Source: Thermodesulfovibrionia bacterium
Lineage (GTDB): Bacteria; Nitrospirota; Thermodesulfovibrionia; UBA6902
NCBI GenBank assembly: GCA_947259645.1
Contig: CAMYND010000007.1
Span: 1 to 64,000, forward strand
Direction: 5' to 3'
DNA length: 64,000 nucleotides
A model generated the notes under the pieces. That model did not search any database. It was given only the letters and a program-made list of their open reading frames with translations, and was not told the DNA's origin. Every line of letters begins with the position of its first letter. Position 1 is the first letter of the stretch. The position numbers and the translations under genes are program-made. Shown here piece after piece: positions 39,696-50,336 of the stretch.

Positions 39696-40523
39696 TTACA
39701 TAAACGTGTGGCGTCCTTTCAGGATTAGAGTAACTCCAAAAAAAGCAAAAATAACTACTGCGAATCCGACGATTGACAGGATAGCGGCTTTTTTACCCCG
39801 CCAGCCCACGGTAAGCCGTAAATGCAGGACAAGGGCATAAATCAACCATGTGATGAGGGACCAGACTTCTTTGGGGTCCCAGCGCCAGTACGTTCCCCAG
39901 GCACTGTTTGCCCAGATAACTCCTGTAATCATGGCAAGTGTCAAGAGAGGAAATCCCAGGGTGATGAGATGGTAATTTATCTCATCCAGAGTCTGCAGGC
40001 TCGGCAGTTTAAGAAACAGAGGGCTGACCTTTTTGGATTTGACGTACCATTCCTGGAGGAGATACATAATGCCGATTCCACATGCCATGGCAAAAGCAGC
40101 ATCTCCCAGAAAGGCCAGGATCACATGTATCCCGAACCAGTAACTCTGCAGTGCGGGGCTTAATACCTTTATTTCCCGCGGGAAAATCGCTGATGAGAAC
40201 ATGAGAACAAAAACGATTGGCATGATAAAGGAGCTGAGAAGCCCGAGCTTATATTTAAACTCATGGAAAAAGAACAAAATGAGGACACACCATGAGAAAA
40301 ATGATGTTGCTTCATGCATATTAGAAACAGGTATATGCCCCCCCTGAATATATCTGGTGACAATGCTGCCGGTATGAAGTATAAATCCAAGGACTGACAA
40401 ATAGAGCGCTATCCTGGATGTAGATTTTTTCCTTTTGAAAAGCTCAACAAGGCCGGCAATGGTTGCCAGGGCGTAACATGTCAGGGCCAGCTCAAAAAAG
40501 AGCACATTAATTTCAAGACTCAA
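39696..40523 (-). CDS. ccsA: Cytochrome c biogenesis protein CcsA/CcsB-like (heme handling)
   Basis: Multi-TM; WGTYWRWDPKEVWSLITWLIYALVLHLR tryptophan-rich WWD-type signature. Confidence 0.92.
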   Translation of the reverse strand: MSLEINVLFFELALTCYALATIAGLVELFKRKKSTSRIALYLSVLGFILHTGSIVTRYIQGGHIPVSNMHEATSFFSWCVLILFFFHEFKYKLGLLSSFIMPIVFVLMFSSAIFPREIKVLSPALQSYWFGIHVILAFLGDAAFAMACGIGIMYLLQEWYVKSKKVSPLFLKLPSLQTLDEINYHLITLGFPLLTLAMITGVIWANSAWGTYWRWDPKEVWSLITWLIYALVLHLRLTVGWRGKKAAILSIVGFAVVIFAFFGVTLILKGRHTFM

Positions 40524-40626
40524 GATATTTACTCCTTCTGGATCACTGTTATATTATACGGAATTTTCTTAATTAAACATTAGAGTTACATGAAATATTC
40601 CGGTCTCTGCGCATACAGCGCACTCT

Positions 40627-41205
40627 TTACTGTAATGTACTGATATATTGTTTTGTATAGGCAAGAAATTTGTCAATATCACCTGTTCTGTTTATGAGAT
40701 CTATCCAGAAGGTTTGTCTGTTTTTGTCCTGCGCGGTCTCTGATATGAATGGATTCTGGGTGTGATCTGCAGAATTAACTATTATTATATCTGCTTTTTC
40801 ACGTACTTTCTGTGCTGTAGGTTTGATCTGTCCGTCTTGTCCAACGATGAATATTACCAGGTGGGGATTTATAAAATCCACAGGGCTGTTCCCTTCAATA
40901 ACGACTCCCCGGAGGCCTGACATTTTGCTCATTGCAATAGCCAGAGGGTCTTCAAGTTCGCTGGTCTGGGTCTGGATCCATACAACTTTCTCTGCGCCGG
41001 ACCGGGCCATAACAGCGGTATCTTTGCCGTTCTCCATGATAACACCGGTTTCGTCTGTCACTGAAGTATACAGGGGTGTCTTGGTAAATTTTATCGCGCC
41101 AAACCCTTCAAGACGTTCCAGGAGGATTGAAGCAAGTGTGGTCTTGCCAACACTACTGTGTGCTCCGGTTATGGAAATGATGGTGAAAATTCCATTATCA
41201 GACAT
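40627..41205 (-). CDS. MobB-like P-loop protein
   Basis: TGAHSSVGKTTL Walker A; VVIEGNSPVDFINPHLVIFI. Confidence 0.55.
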   Translation of the reverse strand: MSDNGIFTIISITGAHSSVGKTTLASILLERLEGFGAIKFTKTPLYTSVTDETGVIMENGKDTAVMARSGAEKVVWIQTQTSELEDPLAIAMSKMSGLRGVVIEGNSPVDFINPHLVIFIVGQDGQIKPTAQKVREKADIIIVNSADHTQNPFISETAQDKNRQTFWIDLINRTGDIDKFLAYTKQYISTLQ

Positions 41206-41478
41206 AACTACAGGATACTGGATATGAGGAGAAGATACAACTCCTTATAAAGATTAAATAAATGGTTGCTTTGCCCCTGACATTTCAGAATCAACTGTCA
41301 ACGGGAAATTCAGACGTTGTGATTGTGCAGCCAGCCTTAAAACACTCTCCTGGTGAAGGGTAATGCATACAACGGAGTCAAAAGGGTCAGCTTCAGTTTC
41401 CTGAAAAATTAATGACTTCTTCAATGGCAACATTATTGCAATCGTACAGGGCAGATAATCATTCTGTGGAGGTAAAAG

Positions 41479-41637
41479 ATGAGCATTTTGGAATATGGCA
41501 TCCTGTCATCAATAAGAAATATTATTTTAAGAAACTACAGCAAGCTGTCAATCCATTTTAAGGAAAAGAGGACCAGGAAAGAGAAAGACCTGCTGCAGGC
41601 GGCTTTGATGTCAGGAAGCGTCAGAAGAGTAAAATAA
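41479..41637 (+). CDS. Possible 52-aa small protein
   Basis: MSILEYGILSSIRNIILRNYSKLSIHFKEKRTRKEKDLLQAALMSGSVRRVK; ggaggt RBS. Confidence 0.3.
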   Translation: MSILEYGILSSIRNIILRNYSKLSIHFKEKRTRKEKDLLQAALMSGSVRRVK

Positions 41638-41691
41638 GCCATGTCAAAGATTGACGGCGGTAGTTATTTGGTTGGTTAGCATTAATCATTT

Positions 41692-41799
41692 ATAACCACA
41701 GAGACACAGAGGCACGGAGAATAAAAAAATATTAATAAGATTCGTTTTTTCATAAGGCCATTATGCTGTTCTCCGTGCCTCTGTGCCTCCGTGTTAAAA
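41692..41799. repeat. Dispersed inverted-repeat element (CACAGAGGCACGGAGA family), copy 1
   Basis: Left arm accacagagacacagaggcacggaga; right arm tctccgtgcctctgtgcctccgtgtt. Confidence 0.85.
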
Positions 41800-41821
41800 C
41801 AGGCTGTAACAGGGAACCGAA

Positions 41822-42049
41822 TCAATACTCTTTTATACGGAACCCGAGCCTGTTAATGCTGTCTTTCACTATCTGCTCGAATTTCTTTTCATCAAATTCC
41901 AGCTCAGATGGCTCGTACTCAATTACAGCGCTCTCATTGTTTATTACGTTGACGGACTGAACGCCTTTCATTTTTCCTATGAACTTTCCGACGGCCTTAA
42001 CACAGTCATAGCAATAGACATGTCCAACCTTAAATGAAAGTTTTGCCAT
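41822..42049 (-). CDS. Heavy-metal-associated (HMA) domain protein
   Basis: 75 aa, ferredoxin-like betaalphabeta pattern; GHVYCYDCVKAVGKFIGKMKGVQSVNVINNESAVIEYEPSE. Confidence 0.75.
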   Translation of the reverse strand: MAKLSFKVGHVYCYDCVKAVGKFIGKMKGVQSVNVINNESAVIEYEPSELEFDEKKFEQIVKDSINRLGFRIKEY

Positions 42050-42368
42050 CAGTCCTCCTTTAACATATGAAACCCCTTGAAGGGATGTATAAGCGGTTTT
42101 TTAGCTCCTTTTATTAATTAGTATTTATACTCTTTTTTTCATGAAGATAGCAAGGCGGGCTCTTCGGGGCTTATGGGGCCATTCCTGATATCTTATACCT
42201 GTCTTACGTGCCGGAGAAAGCGTGGCAATCACGGGTTAAAATGTCGTACAATAATGTGCTGTTAATCTGTATCGCAAAATATCGTGTGCATAACCATGGG
42301 GTTTACAGCGAGATCAGGATCAGATTTTCCGGTATATAAACTACAGAATAGATGGGAGGAGACATTAG

Positions 42369-42647
42369 ATGAAAAAACTTATGCATATTGTTGCGAGTAT
42401 GGCAGTTGCCCTCATTATCAGCTGCAGTGGAGGCACACCCCAGGACCAGCTCAAGGATATCTCAGAGCTTCAGGCGAAAAAATATCCCATGGCAGCTGAA
42501 GAGACTGAAAGCATGAACGCTTTTATTGCTGAAGGAAAAAAACTTCTTGAGGAAGGAAAACTAAAAGAGTCATCAGAGTCACTGAAAAAAGCCCTTGCCT
42601 TGTTAAAGCAGGCAGAGGATGCATACATTTTCAATAAGGCAGATTAA
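42369..42647 (+). CDS. Small lipoprotein
   Basis: IISCSGGTP lipobox; helical Lys/Glu-rich remainder. Confidence 0.7.
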   Translation: MKKLMHIVASMAVALIISCSGGTPQDQLKDISELQAKKYPMAAEETESMNAFIAEGKKLLEEGKLKESSESLKKALALLKQAEDAYIFNKAD

Positions 42648-42737
42648 TAGCATAAGAGCTTGTTTTCTGTTCTGAGCGCAAAAAAATAACGTAACGTATT
42701 AACGCCTGTCCGGTGGACCACTATCCGCGAGGTCCCT

Positions 42738-43985
42738 GTGCTACTATACCCAATGGTCCTCAACTACATCTGGACAGGATTCTTTTTGATCTCATTTATC
42801 ATCGGTCTCGGGAAGCTCCTTTTTTTCCATGACCTCGATGTTTTCCCGCAGATGATGAATGCCACCTTTGAGTACGCGAAAACCGGTTTTGATATTTCCC
42901 TGGGGCTGACAGGTGTTTTAACGCTCTGGCTGGGAATAATGAAAATAGGCGAGAGAGGAGGAGTAGTAAAGATATTTTCCCGCGCTGTCGGGCCCTTCTT
43001 TCACCGTCTCTTTCCTGATCTGGAAAAAGACCATCCCGCGATTGGTTCCATGATGATGAACATTTCCGCCAACATGCTTGGACTGGATAACGCGGCAACA
43101 CCGCTGGGCCTGAAAGCGATGAAGGAGATGCAGGCCACAAACAGGGATAAAGATTCAGCTTCCGATGCCATGATCATGTTTCTCGTGTTAAATACATCGG
43201 GACTTACCCTGATTCCGGTGACGATCATGGTGTACCGATTTCAGCTCGGAGCTGCTGACCCCTCTGATATTTTTATTCCCATTTTACTGGCGACCTCTTT
43301 TTCCACATTGGCAGGCCTTATATCTGTTTCCCTGTATCAGAAAATAAACCTGATTGATAAAGTAATCCTTTCTTATATTGGCGGATTTATTGCTGTTGCG
43401 GGCATCCTGATATTCCTGCTTTCGGGGATGAGCCGAGATGAAATAACCGCCTTTTCAACAGTTGCTGCAAACCTGCTTCTCTTTTCAGTTATTACCCTGT
43501 TTATCCTTCTTGCGGCAATTAAACGGGTGAATGTTTACGAGTCATTTATTGAAGGGGCCAAAGACGGTTTTCATGTTGCCATTACCATTATCCCCTATCT
43601 CATCGCCATTCTTGTTGCTGTCGGTGTGTTCCGTGCATCAGGGGCAATGGATATGGTTGTGGGCCTGATAAAAAGCGTATGTGTGTCCCTCAACATAGAT
43701 GCGGATTTTACCGGGGCGCTTCCAACAGCGTTCATGAAACCCCTGAGCGGAAGCGGCGCGAGAGGCATGATGGTGGATGCAATGAATACTTACGGGGCGG
43801 ATTCATTTGTGGGAAGGGTTGCCTCTGTAGTGCAGGGAGCGACTGATACCACCTTTTATATCATCGCGGTTTATTTCGGCTCAGTTGGGATAAAAAATAC
43901 CCGGTATGCTGTAACATGCGGCCTCATCGCTGACTTCACCGGCATTATCGCGGCAATTGTTATTGCCTATCTGTTTTTCCATTAA
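42738..43985 (+). CDS. SpmA/SpmB-like fused nucleoside-recognition (Gate) domain protein
   Basis: MNISANMLGLDNAATPLGLKAM, FMKPLSGSGARGMMVD, VQGATDTTFYIIAVYFGSVG; GTG start. Confidence 0.85.
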   Translation: MLLYPMVLNYIWTGFFLISFIIGLGKLLFFHDLDVFPQMMNATFEYAKTGFDISLGLTGVLTLWLGIMKIGERGGVVKIFSRAVGPFFHRLFPDLEKDHPAIGSMMMNISANMLGLDNAATPLGLKAMKEMQATNRDKDSASDAMIMFLVLNTSGLTLIPVTIMVYRFQLGAADPSDIFIPILLATSFSTLAGLISVSLYQKINLIDKVILSYIGGFIAVAGILIFLLSGMSRDEITAFSTVAANLLLFSVITLFILLAAIKRVNVYESFIEGAKDGFHVAITIIPYLIAILVAVGVFRASGAMDMVVGLIKSVCVSLNIDADFTGALPTAFMKPLSGSGARGMMVDAMNTYGADSFVGRVASVVQGATDTTFYIIAVYFGSVGIKNTRYAVTCGLIADFTGIIAAIVIAYLFFH

Positions 43986-44041
43986 TCTGTTTTTGTCGGA
44001 AGTCATCGAGGTTCAACCTCGATATGAAATTGGAATGCCGC

Positions 44042-44881
44042 TCATAACTGATATTTTTCCTGCAGCACTGTTAATTCTGACAAATAGCGCTCTTTATGAA
44101 TGAATCCTGTCTGGCTGCTGATTTCGTTTATTAAGGTTTTTATGTGAGGCCGTATATCAATTCCCATTGAATTCAGCAGGGAGTCATTGGCTTTGTCGAC
44201 AATGAGGGCGCAATAGTAGGTGGTAAGGATTCTGATCTTCGGAGCTCTTCGCAATAAATAGCTTCTTCCTGAGAGGGTGGTCAAAAAATATGCTGAATAG
44301 TCATAGAGCATCTTAAGGGATGGCCGGTCTCCCACACCTGTCCCGTCAGTTGCTGTAAACCAGGCGTAAAAGGTGTCCATAACTGACTCTATGATTTCAT
44401 ATTCATTTCTCAGTATGTCCCGTATCAGATATACCTTCTTTTTTCCCAGTGTCCGAAAGAAGTGGGACATATTGCTGTAGAGGGTATAGAGAGCTTCTGT
44501 TTCTCCGCTGATGACAGGAGGGTTTGCTGACAAGGTGCGGACTGCCTGCTGAAACTGCTCGAACGTGCCGCCCTCTGAAATGTATGCAGAAACATATTCC
44601 TGTGAATCAAGGTAAGAAAAAAATGCCATGATTTTTCGATGCACGTCTTCTTGGCTTGCCTGGCTGTCTTCGCGGGCGGCTTCCTGGCGAGGTTCCCCAA
44701 AGGCCTGAATGAGCTTTTCCTGCGGAATGTCCGTTTCGTCAGGCGATTTTAATTCTTCACGCACCTCATTGCGCACCGTCTCCAGCTCGCTGTTGTGCCA
44801 GTCCTGTATGAAGGTATAAGAGAAATAACCGATGATTCCAATGATGATTAATATGATTAATGTTTTGATCGCTCGACTCAT
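44042..44881 (-). CDS. Hypothetical membrane-anchored protein
   Basis: 279 aa with N-terminal TM, no family recognised. Confidence 0.7.
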   Translation of the reverse strand: MSRAIKTLIILIIIGIIGYFSYTFIQDWHNSELETVRNEVREELKSPDETDIPQEKLIQAFGEPRQEAAREDSQASQEDVHRKIMAFFSYLDSQEYVSAYISEGGTFEQFQQAVRTLSANPPVISGETEALYTLYSNMSHFFRTLGKKKVYLIRDILRNEYEIIESVMDTFYAWFTATDGTGVGDRPSLKMLYDYSAYFLTTLSGRSYLLRRAPKIRILTTYYCALIVDKANDSLLNSMGIDIRPHIKTLINEISSQTGFIHKERYLSELTVLQEKYQL

Positions 44882-44976
44882 CTTAAAATCCCTGTCTATA
44901 ATCAGGTGGCCTGGCTATCTTTTCTTCCTTTGTAATAAACAAGCGTTACTCCCGGCTTCGCCCCGGCACAAAACAG

Positions 44977-45726
44977 TTATTTCTGTATGCTTGCGTCTTC
45001 TATGATCACACTATATTTATAACCGCTGCCGAAATCTTTATCTTTCGAGAGAGTCCCTTTCAGCGTCACTATGTCACCCACCGAAAGAGCTTCCTGGGAT
45101 GTTACCAGCATATCATTTGTGCCTGCTGCCGGGTTCCCGCTCCCATCCTGAATATGTGCCCAGTTCATTTTCATGATATTAGGTGAAAATTTCACTATCT
45201 GACCCCTGACAGCGATGATTTTTGTATCAAGCTCAGTGCTTTTTTGATAAAGCTCGGCAACTGTATATGCATCAGGGTCATCGGCTTTTTCAATATTTGT
45301 TGCCTCCGGGGCGGTAGAAGTGGCTTTGGTTTCTGGATGTGAAAATGGTTTTTCTCCACCCTGCGCCTCCACGATTCCAGCAGAAAAAACAATGGCATCA
45401 AAGGTACGGTTCAGGGTTTTGCTGGTAAAATTGTTCATGACCATCCCTGGTTGAAATGTTGCGTTCTGCCCGACAGTAACATCTGCTCGCGGTGCTGCTA
45501 TCCATGATGACCTGCCCTCATTTTCAATATTGATATACGTATAACCACCGCTGTCAAAGCTCTCAACAACGGTGCCTGAAAGGATGGGCTGACCCTCCTG
45601 CGGTGCGCTGACAGGGCTTTTCTTCGGCTCTTCAGCTGGTTTTTTTGATAAGGCCGATGAACTGTTTGAAGATAATATCAGCACGAACGCTGCAAGCGCT
45701 GCAGATAACACTAAAGATTTTTTCAT
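44977..45726 (-). CDS. Periplasmic OB-fold/NrfJ-like protein
   Basis: Signal peptide; GTVVESFDSGGYTYINIENEGRSSWIAAPRADVTVGQ. Confidence 0.65.
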   Translation of the reverse strand: MKKSLVLSAALAAFVLILSSNSSSALSKKPAEEPKKSPVSAPQEGQPILSGTVVESFDSGGYTYINIENEGRSSWIAAPRADVTVGQNATFQPGMVMNNFTSKTLNRTFDAIVFSAGIVEAQGGEKPFSHPETKATSTAPEATNIEKADDPDAYTVAELYQKSTELDTKIIAVRGQIVKFSPNIMKMNWAHIQDGSGNPAAGTNDMLVTSQEALSVGDIVTLKGTLSKDKDFGSGYKYSVIIEDASIQK

Positions 45727-45909
45727 GGTATGTCTCTCCTTTATATCTAAAAGTAATCTTATCAGATTTATTTAATACTTATATCATACTTATTTTGCAA
45801 AAAAAAATAACGGACGGCTTGATTGGATTCCCGGTTCCGGCTTTGATCCGGTCCAAAAACATCTGCGTTCCCTTTAAGTATCAGTGGTGCTTAAGGTATA
45901 GTAGGTGTA

Positions 45910-47307
45910 GTGAAATTCGAAGAACTCAATATTCATGATAAAATTCTTGAAGGAATAAGGGCCGCGGGCTTCAGTGAGTGTACGCCTGTTCAGGCCCGGA
46001 CCTTGCCGGCCGCGCTGGAGGGCCGGGACATAGCGGCCCAGTCCCAGACAGGTACGGGTAAGACAGCGGCCTTCCTCATTACAGTATTTTCACGAATGCT
46101 TGAGCAGCCTGAATTCAAGCGGGGCACGTCACCCCGTGTGCTCATTATAGCCCCGACGCGGGAACTGGTAGTACAGATAGAAGCAGAGGCAAAACTTATT
46201 GGCGGTCCGGCCGGTTTTAAAATAATGCCTGTTTTTGGGGGCATTGACTATATGAAGCAGCGCGAGGAACTTACCAAAGGAGTTGATGTTCTCATCGGCA
46301 CACCGGGGCGGCTTATCGATTATCTCAAACAGAGGGTATACAACCTCAGAAAAACCCAGTTCCTCGTTATTGACGAGGCTGACCGACTCTTTGACATGGG
46401 TTTTATCAGTGACCTCCGCTTTATGCTCAATAGGATGTCTACCTATGACAAGCGGCAGTCTCTCCTCTTTTCCGCGACCCTTTCCAATCGCGTGCTTGAA
46501 CTCTGCTATGAGCATATGAATATGCCTGAACGCTTTATATTAACGCCTGATAACATAACAGTGGAACAGATTGAGCAGGAGCTTTATCATGTAGGAAGTT
46601 CTGAGAAATTTGGCCTGCTTCTTGGTATCCTGCGGCGTGAGCCTGACGGCCGTTACCTGATTTTTTGCAACACAAAGGCCGCCACGGAGCGGCTTGAGCT
46701 CTACCTGAATGCAAATAATTTCGAGACAGCCGGAATAACAGGAGACCTGCCCCAGAAAAAGAGAATGAAGGTCCTCACCCGGTTTAAAGACGGGACACTC
46801 CCCATACTTGTGGCTACAGCTGTGGCAAGCCGGGGCCTTCATATCGACGCAGTATCTCATGTGATTAACTATGACCTCCCGGAAGACCCGGAGGATTATG
46901 TCCATCGGATCGGCCGGACTGCCCGTGCCGGTGCAGGTGGAAAGGCGATTTGTCTTGCCTGCGAAAAATATGTGCATTCACTCTCTGAGATCGAAGAATA
47001 CATCAAACAGGCAATCCCGACCATGCCGGTTACTGATGAACTCATTGTTACAGACTATCGTAAAGTGCGTTTCTATCCGAAAAAGAAAGGTTCTTCGCAT
47101 GACAAGCGAAGCCACGGCACGAAAACAAAACGCTTTGCTTCGGGACAGGGTTCGCAGCAACAAGATGCCCGAAATCACGGGGGGGCAGGCAAGTCAGCAG
47201 GGTCAGGCCCGGCCTCTCATGGGTCTGAAAAGCCGGCTCAACCCCGCCGCATCATGAAAAAATCCCATTCAATCCGACAGCCTGTCGCAGGAAAAAGCAA
47301 ACACTAA
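45910..47307 (+). CDS. DEAD-box RNA helicase (RhlE/RhlB-like)
   Basis: AQSQTGTGKTAAF, PTRELVVQ, DEAD, SATL, HRIGRTARAG. Confidence 0.95.
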   Translation: MKFEELNIHDKILEGIRAAGFSECTPVQARTLPAALEGRDIAAQSQTGTGKTAAFLITVFSRMLEQPEFKRGTSPRVLIIAPTRELVVQIEAEAKLIGGPAGFKIMPVFGGIDYMKQREELTKGVDVLIGTPGRLIDYLKQRVYNLRKTQFLVIDEADRLFDMGFISDLRFMLNRMSTYDKRQSLLFSATLSNRVLELCYEHMNMPERFILTPDNITVEQIEQELYHVGSSEKFGLLLGILRREPDGRYLIFCNTKAATERLELYLNANNFETAGITGDLPQKKRMKVLTRFKDGTLPILVATAVASRGLHIDAVSHVINYDLPEDPEDYVHRIGRTARAGAGGKAICLACEKYVHSLSEIEEYIKQAIPTMPVTDELIVTDYRKVRFYPKKKGSSHDKRSHGTKTKRFASGQGSQQQDARNHGGAGKSAGSGPASHGSEKPAQPRRIMKKSHSIRQPVAGKSKH

Positions 47308-47410
47308 TATTCAGGCATTAACTGTGATGATGAGAATCGATTCCTTCATAATTTACTATCCGCAGCAAGATTTGTACGTTACAGACCACTATTAACATTT
47401 GAGGAGAATT

Positions 47411-49723
47411 ATGAACGAGCTACATATCAGCACAATAGCAGCAGAACTGAGCGTTACCGTGTCGCAGGTCAGGGCCGCAGCCCTGTTGCTTGATGAAGGT
47501 GCGACAGTCCCTTTTATATCGCGATACCGGAAAGAGGCGACAGGAAGCCTTGATGAAGTAGCGGTGGCTGCTGTCAGGGACAGGCTGGAGAGGTTGAGGG
47601 AACTGGACAAACGGCGTGAGGCCATTATGATTTCATTGATTGACCGGGAACTGCTTACCGATGAATTAAAGCAAAAGATTGAGTCTGCACAATCCATAAC
47701 CGTTCTTGAGGATTTATATCTCCCCTTTCGCCCCAAGCGGCGAACGAGGGCGACCACAGCGAAGGAGAAGGGGCTTGAGCCTCTGGCAGTCAGCATTTTT
47801 AAACAGGACATATCAGATCCTGAAGCGGAAGCTGAACTGTTTGTTGATGCTGAAAAAGGGGTAGAAACTATTGATGAGGCTCTCGCGGGGGCGCGGGACA
47901 TTATTGCTGAATGGGTGAGCGAGGACCAGGTGGCCCGGGAAAAGATGAGAGCACTATTTTCTTCAAAAGGCATTATGCGGTCAAAGGTTATCTCAGGCAA
48001 GGAGGAGAAAGGAGTTAAATATAAAGACTACTATGAGTGGGAAGAGCCGATTTCAAAAGCACCGTCTCACAGGGTCCTGGCAATCCGGCGCGCTGAGAAA
48101 GAGGGGTACCTGATGCTTCGTATAACCCCGCCTGAAGATGAGGCGCTGGAGCTTCTCGAATCGTTGTTTGTAAAGGGTAAAGGCCTGTCAACAGATCAGG
48201 TACGAACAGCTGTCCAAAACGGTTACAAGAGGCTGCTCTCCCCCTCAATGGAGACAGAGATTCGCCTTGTTGCTAAAAAACGTGCTGATGAGGAGGCAAT
48301 AACTGTCTTTGTTGACAATCTGAAGCAGCTGCTCCTTGCCCCTCCCCTTGGGAGAAAGAATATACTTGCTATTGATCCGGGTTTCAGGACCGGGTGCAAA
48401 GCTGTTTGTCTTGACAGGCAGGGAAAGCTGCTCCACAATGATACAATTTATCCCGGCTTGTCTGACAGACAAACCGCGGAGGCGGCACAAAAGGTCAGGG
48501 ATTTGTGCAGCCGCTTTAATACAGAGGCGATAGCAATTGGCAATGGTACTGCCGGAAGAGAGACGGAGTCGTTTATCAGAAGTCTTGACCTTCCGGGGAA
48601 TATGGATGTTGTGATGGTGAACGAGAGCGGAGCATCAATTTATTCAGCATCAGACATAGCACGGGAGGAGTTTCCTGACCGCGATGTGACAGTCCGCGGT
48701 TCTGTTTCTATTGGACGGCGCCTCATGGACCCCCTTGCCGAGCTTGTGAAAATAGATCCGAAATCAATCGGCGTTGGACAGTATCAGCATGATGTGGACC
48801 AGCCAGCGCTCAGAAAGAGTCTTGATGATGTGGTAACAAGCTGTGTAAACAGGGTGGGGGTAGAGGTGAATACAGCAAGCCGGCAGCTTTTGGCATATGT
48901 GTCCGGCCTTGGTCAGCAGCTTGCAAAGAATATTGTGGAATACAGGGATGAACAGGGCCCGTTACAATCGAGAGAGGAACTCAATAACATACCCCGCCTG
49001 GGCCCAAAAGCCTTTGAGCAGGCAGCAGGATTTCTCAGGATAGGAGATAGCAAGAACCCTCTTGACAGGTCTGCGGTCCACCCTGAAAGTTATCATGTTG
49101 TTGATACCATGGCACGGGACAGGGGCTGCTCCCTCTCTGAATTGATGAACAACGGGGAACTGAGAAAGAGCATTGATCTTTCCCGCTATGTAACCGACAA
49201 GATAGGGGTTCCGACACTGAACGATATAATGCAGGAACTTGCCCGGCCGGGACGCGATCCGAGAGAAGGATTTCAGTCATTCAGTTTCACCGATGGAATT
49301 GAGAAAATTGAAGATCTGAAACCAGGGATGAAGCTTGCAGGAATTATAACCAACATAACTGCCTTCGGAGCTTTTGTAGATGTCGGGGTTCATCAGGATG
49401 GGCTCGTTCACATAAGCGAGCTCTCTGACAGCTATGTAAAAAATCCCTCTGATGTTGTGAAGGTCCATCAGAAGGTCGCGGTAAATGTCCTTGAGGTAGA
49501 CCTCCAGAGAAAGCGGATTACCCTCTCGATGAGGAGCGAAAAGGCTGTTAACAGGAAACCTGAGAGCGCGACAGAGAACAAGAGAAAAAAGAGCACTAAG
49601 CGTAATGGGGCAAAAGGGGCACGGAGAAAAGCTGTTCAGGTTGAGGACAAATCTTCACGCTACGCGGGCAACCCTTTTTATGAAGCCTTTGCGAAAAAAA
49701 AGGCTGAAGAGCAAAATCGATAA
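47411..49723 (+). CDS. tex: Tex family transcription accessory/S1 RNA-binding protein
   Basis: ATVPFISRYRKEATGSLDE, LAIDPGFRTGCK, C-terminal S1 domain GIITNITAFGAFVDVGVHQDGLVHISELS. Confidence 0.95.
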   Translation: MNELHISTIAAELSVTVSQVRAAALLLDEGATVPFISRYRKEATGSLDEVAVAAVRDRLERLRELDKRREAIMISLIDRELLTDELKQKIESAQSITVLEDLYLPFRPKRRTRATTAKEKGLEPLAVSIFKQDISDPEAEAELFVDAEKGVETIDEALAGARDIIAEWVSEDQVAREKMRALFSSKGIMRSKVISGKEEKGVKYKDYYEWEEPISKAPSHRVLAIRRAEKEGYLMLRITPPEDEALELLESLFVKGKGLSTDQVRTAVQNGYKRLLSPSMETEIRLVAKKRADEEAITVFVDNLKQLLLAPPLGRKNILAIDPGFRTGCKAVCLDRQGKLLHNDTIYPGLSDRQTAEAAQKVRDLCSRFNTEAIAIGNGTAGRETESFIRSLDLPGNMDVVMVNESGASIYSASDIAREEFPDRDVTVRGSVSIGRRLMDPLAELVKIDPKSIGVGQYQHDVDQPALRKSLDDVVTSCVNRVGVEVNTASRQLLAYVSGLGQQLAKNIVEYRDEQGPLQSREELNNIPRLGPKAFEQAAGFLRIGDSKNPLDRSAVHPESYHVVDTMARDRGCSLSELMNNGELRKSIDLSRYVTDKIGVPTLNDIMQELARPGRDPREGFQSFSFTDGIEKIEDLKPGMKLAGIITNITAFGAFVDVGVHQDGLVHISELSDSYVKNPSDVVKVHQKVAVNVLEVDLQRKRITLSMRSEKAVNRKPESATENKRKKSTKRNGAKGARRKAVQVEDKSSRYAGNPFYEAFAKKKAEEQNR

Positions 49724-49779
49724 GAGATGAAACAAAATAAGATAACCACGATTCATGAGCACTGAAAATCATTGTCAGA

Positions 49780-50307
49780 TCATTTGTCAGGCTGTTCAGA
49801 CCTGATAGTTCTGAGGTAGCGGAACAATGCCCGGGAGGACCTGGGCGGCTTATTCTGTTCCTTTTCTTTGCGGGCGTTTCTCACAAGTTGAGTTAATTGC
49901 TGGCGATCTGCGACCGGGTACTTTCCCAGTAATTCTGTCACTAGAGCGGTGTCTCCCGAGATCAGTCTGTCCCGCCACGTTTCTGTTTCCTTAAACTCCA
50001 TGGCCTTCATATAGTTTCCCTGCTCTATGTTTTCAATAGCCTCCTGTATTGGTTCAGGATCAATTTTCCGCATTAAGGTCCCGATGTACTGTAGCTGCCT
50101 GCGCAGGGCAATCCGCTGTTTTATTGACTTTGCAAAGGTGATGGCCCTGTCTATTTCTTCAGGCAGCCTGATTTCTTTGAGCTGATCAGAGGAGAGCTTC
50201 AACAGTTTTTCCCCAAGCACCTGTAATGATTCAGCCTCTCTTTTCTTATATGTTTTGCTTTTGTAATCCATGAAATAAAAACCTTCAGCTATTCCCTTTG
50301 TTTTCAA
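49780..50307 (-). CDS. DUF615 / YjgA (DarP)-like ribosome-associated protein
   Basis: KSKTYKKREAESLQVLGEKLLKLSSDQL...IALRRQLQYIGTLMRKID. Confidence 0.8.
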   Translation of the reverse strand: MKTKGIAEGFYFMDYKSKTYKKREAESLQVLGEKLLKLSSDQLKEIRLPEEIDRAITFAKSIKQRIALRRQLQYIGTLMRKIDPEPIQEAIENIEQGNYMKAMEFKETETWRDRLISGDTALVTELLGKYPVADRQQLTQLVRNARKEKEQNKPPRSSRALFRYLRTIRSEQPDK

Positions 50308-50336
50308 GGCAAGAGTCCTGTGACTCTCCGGTCATA

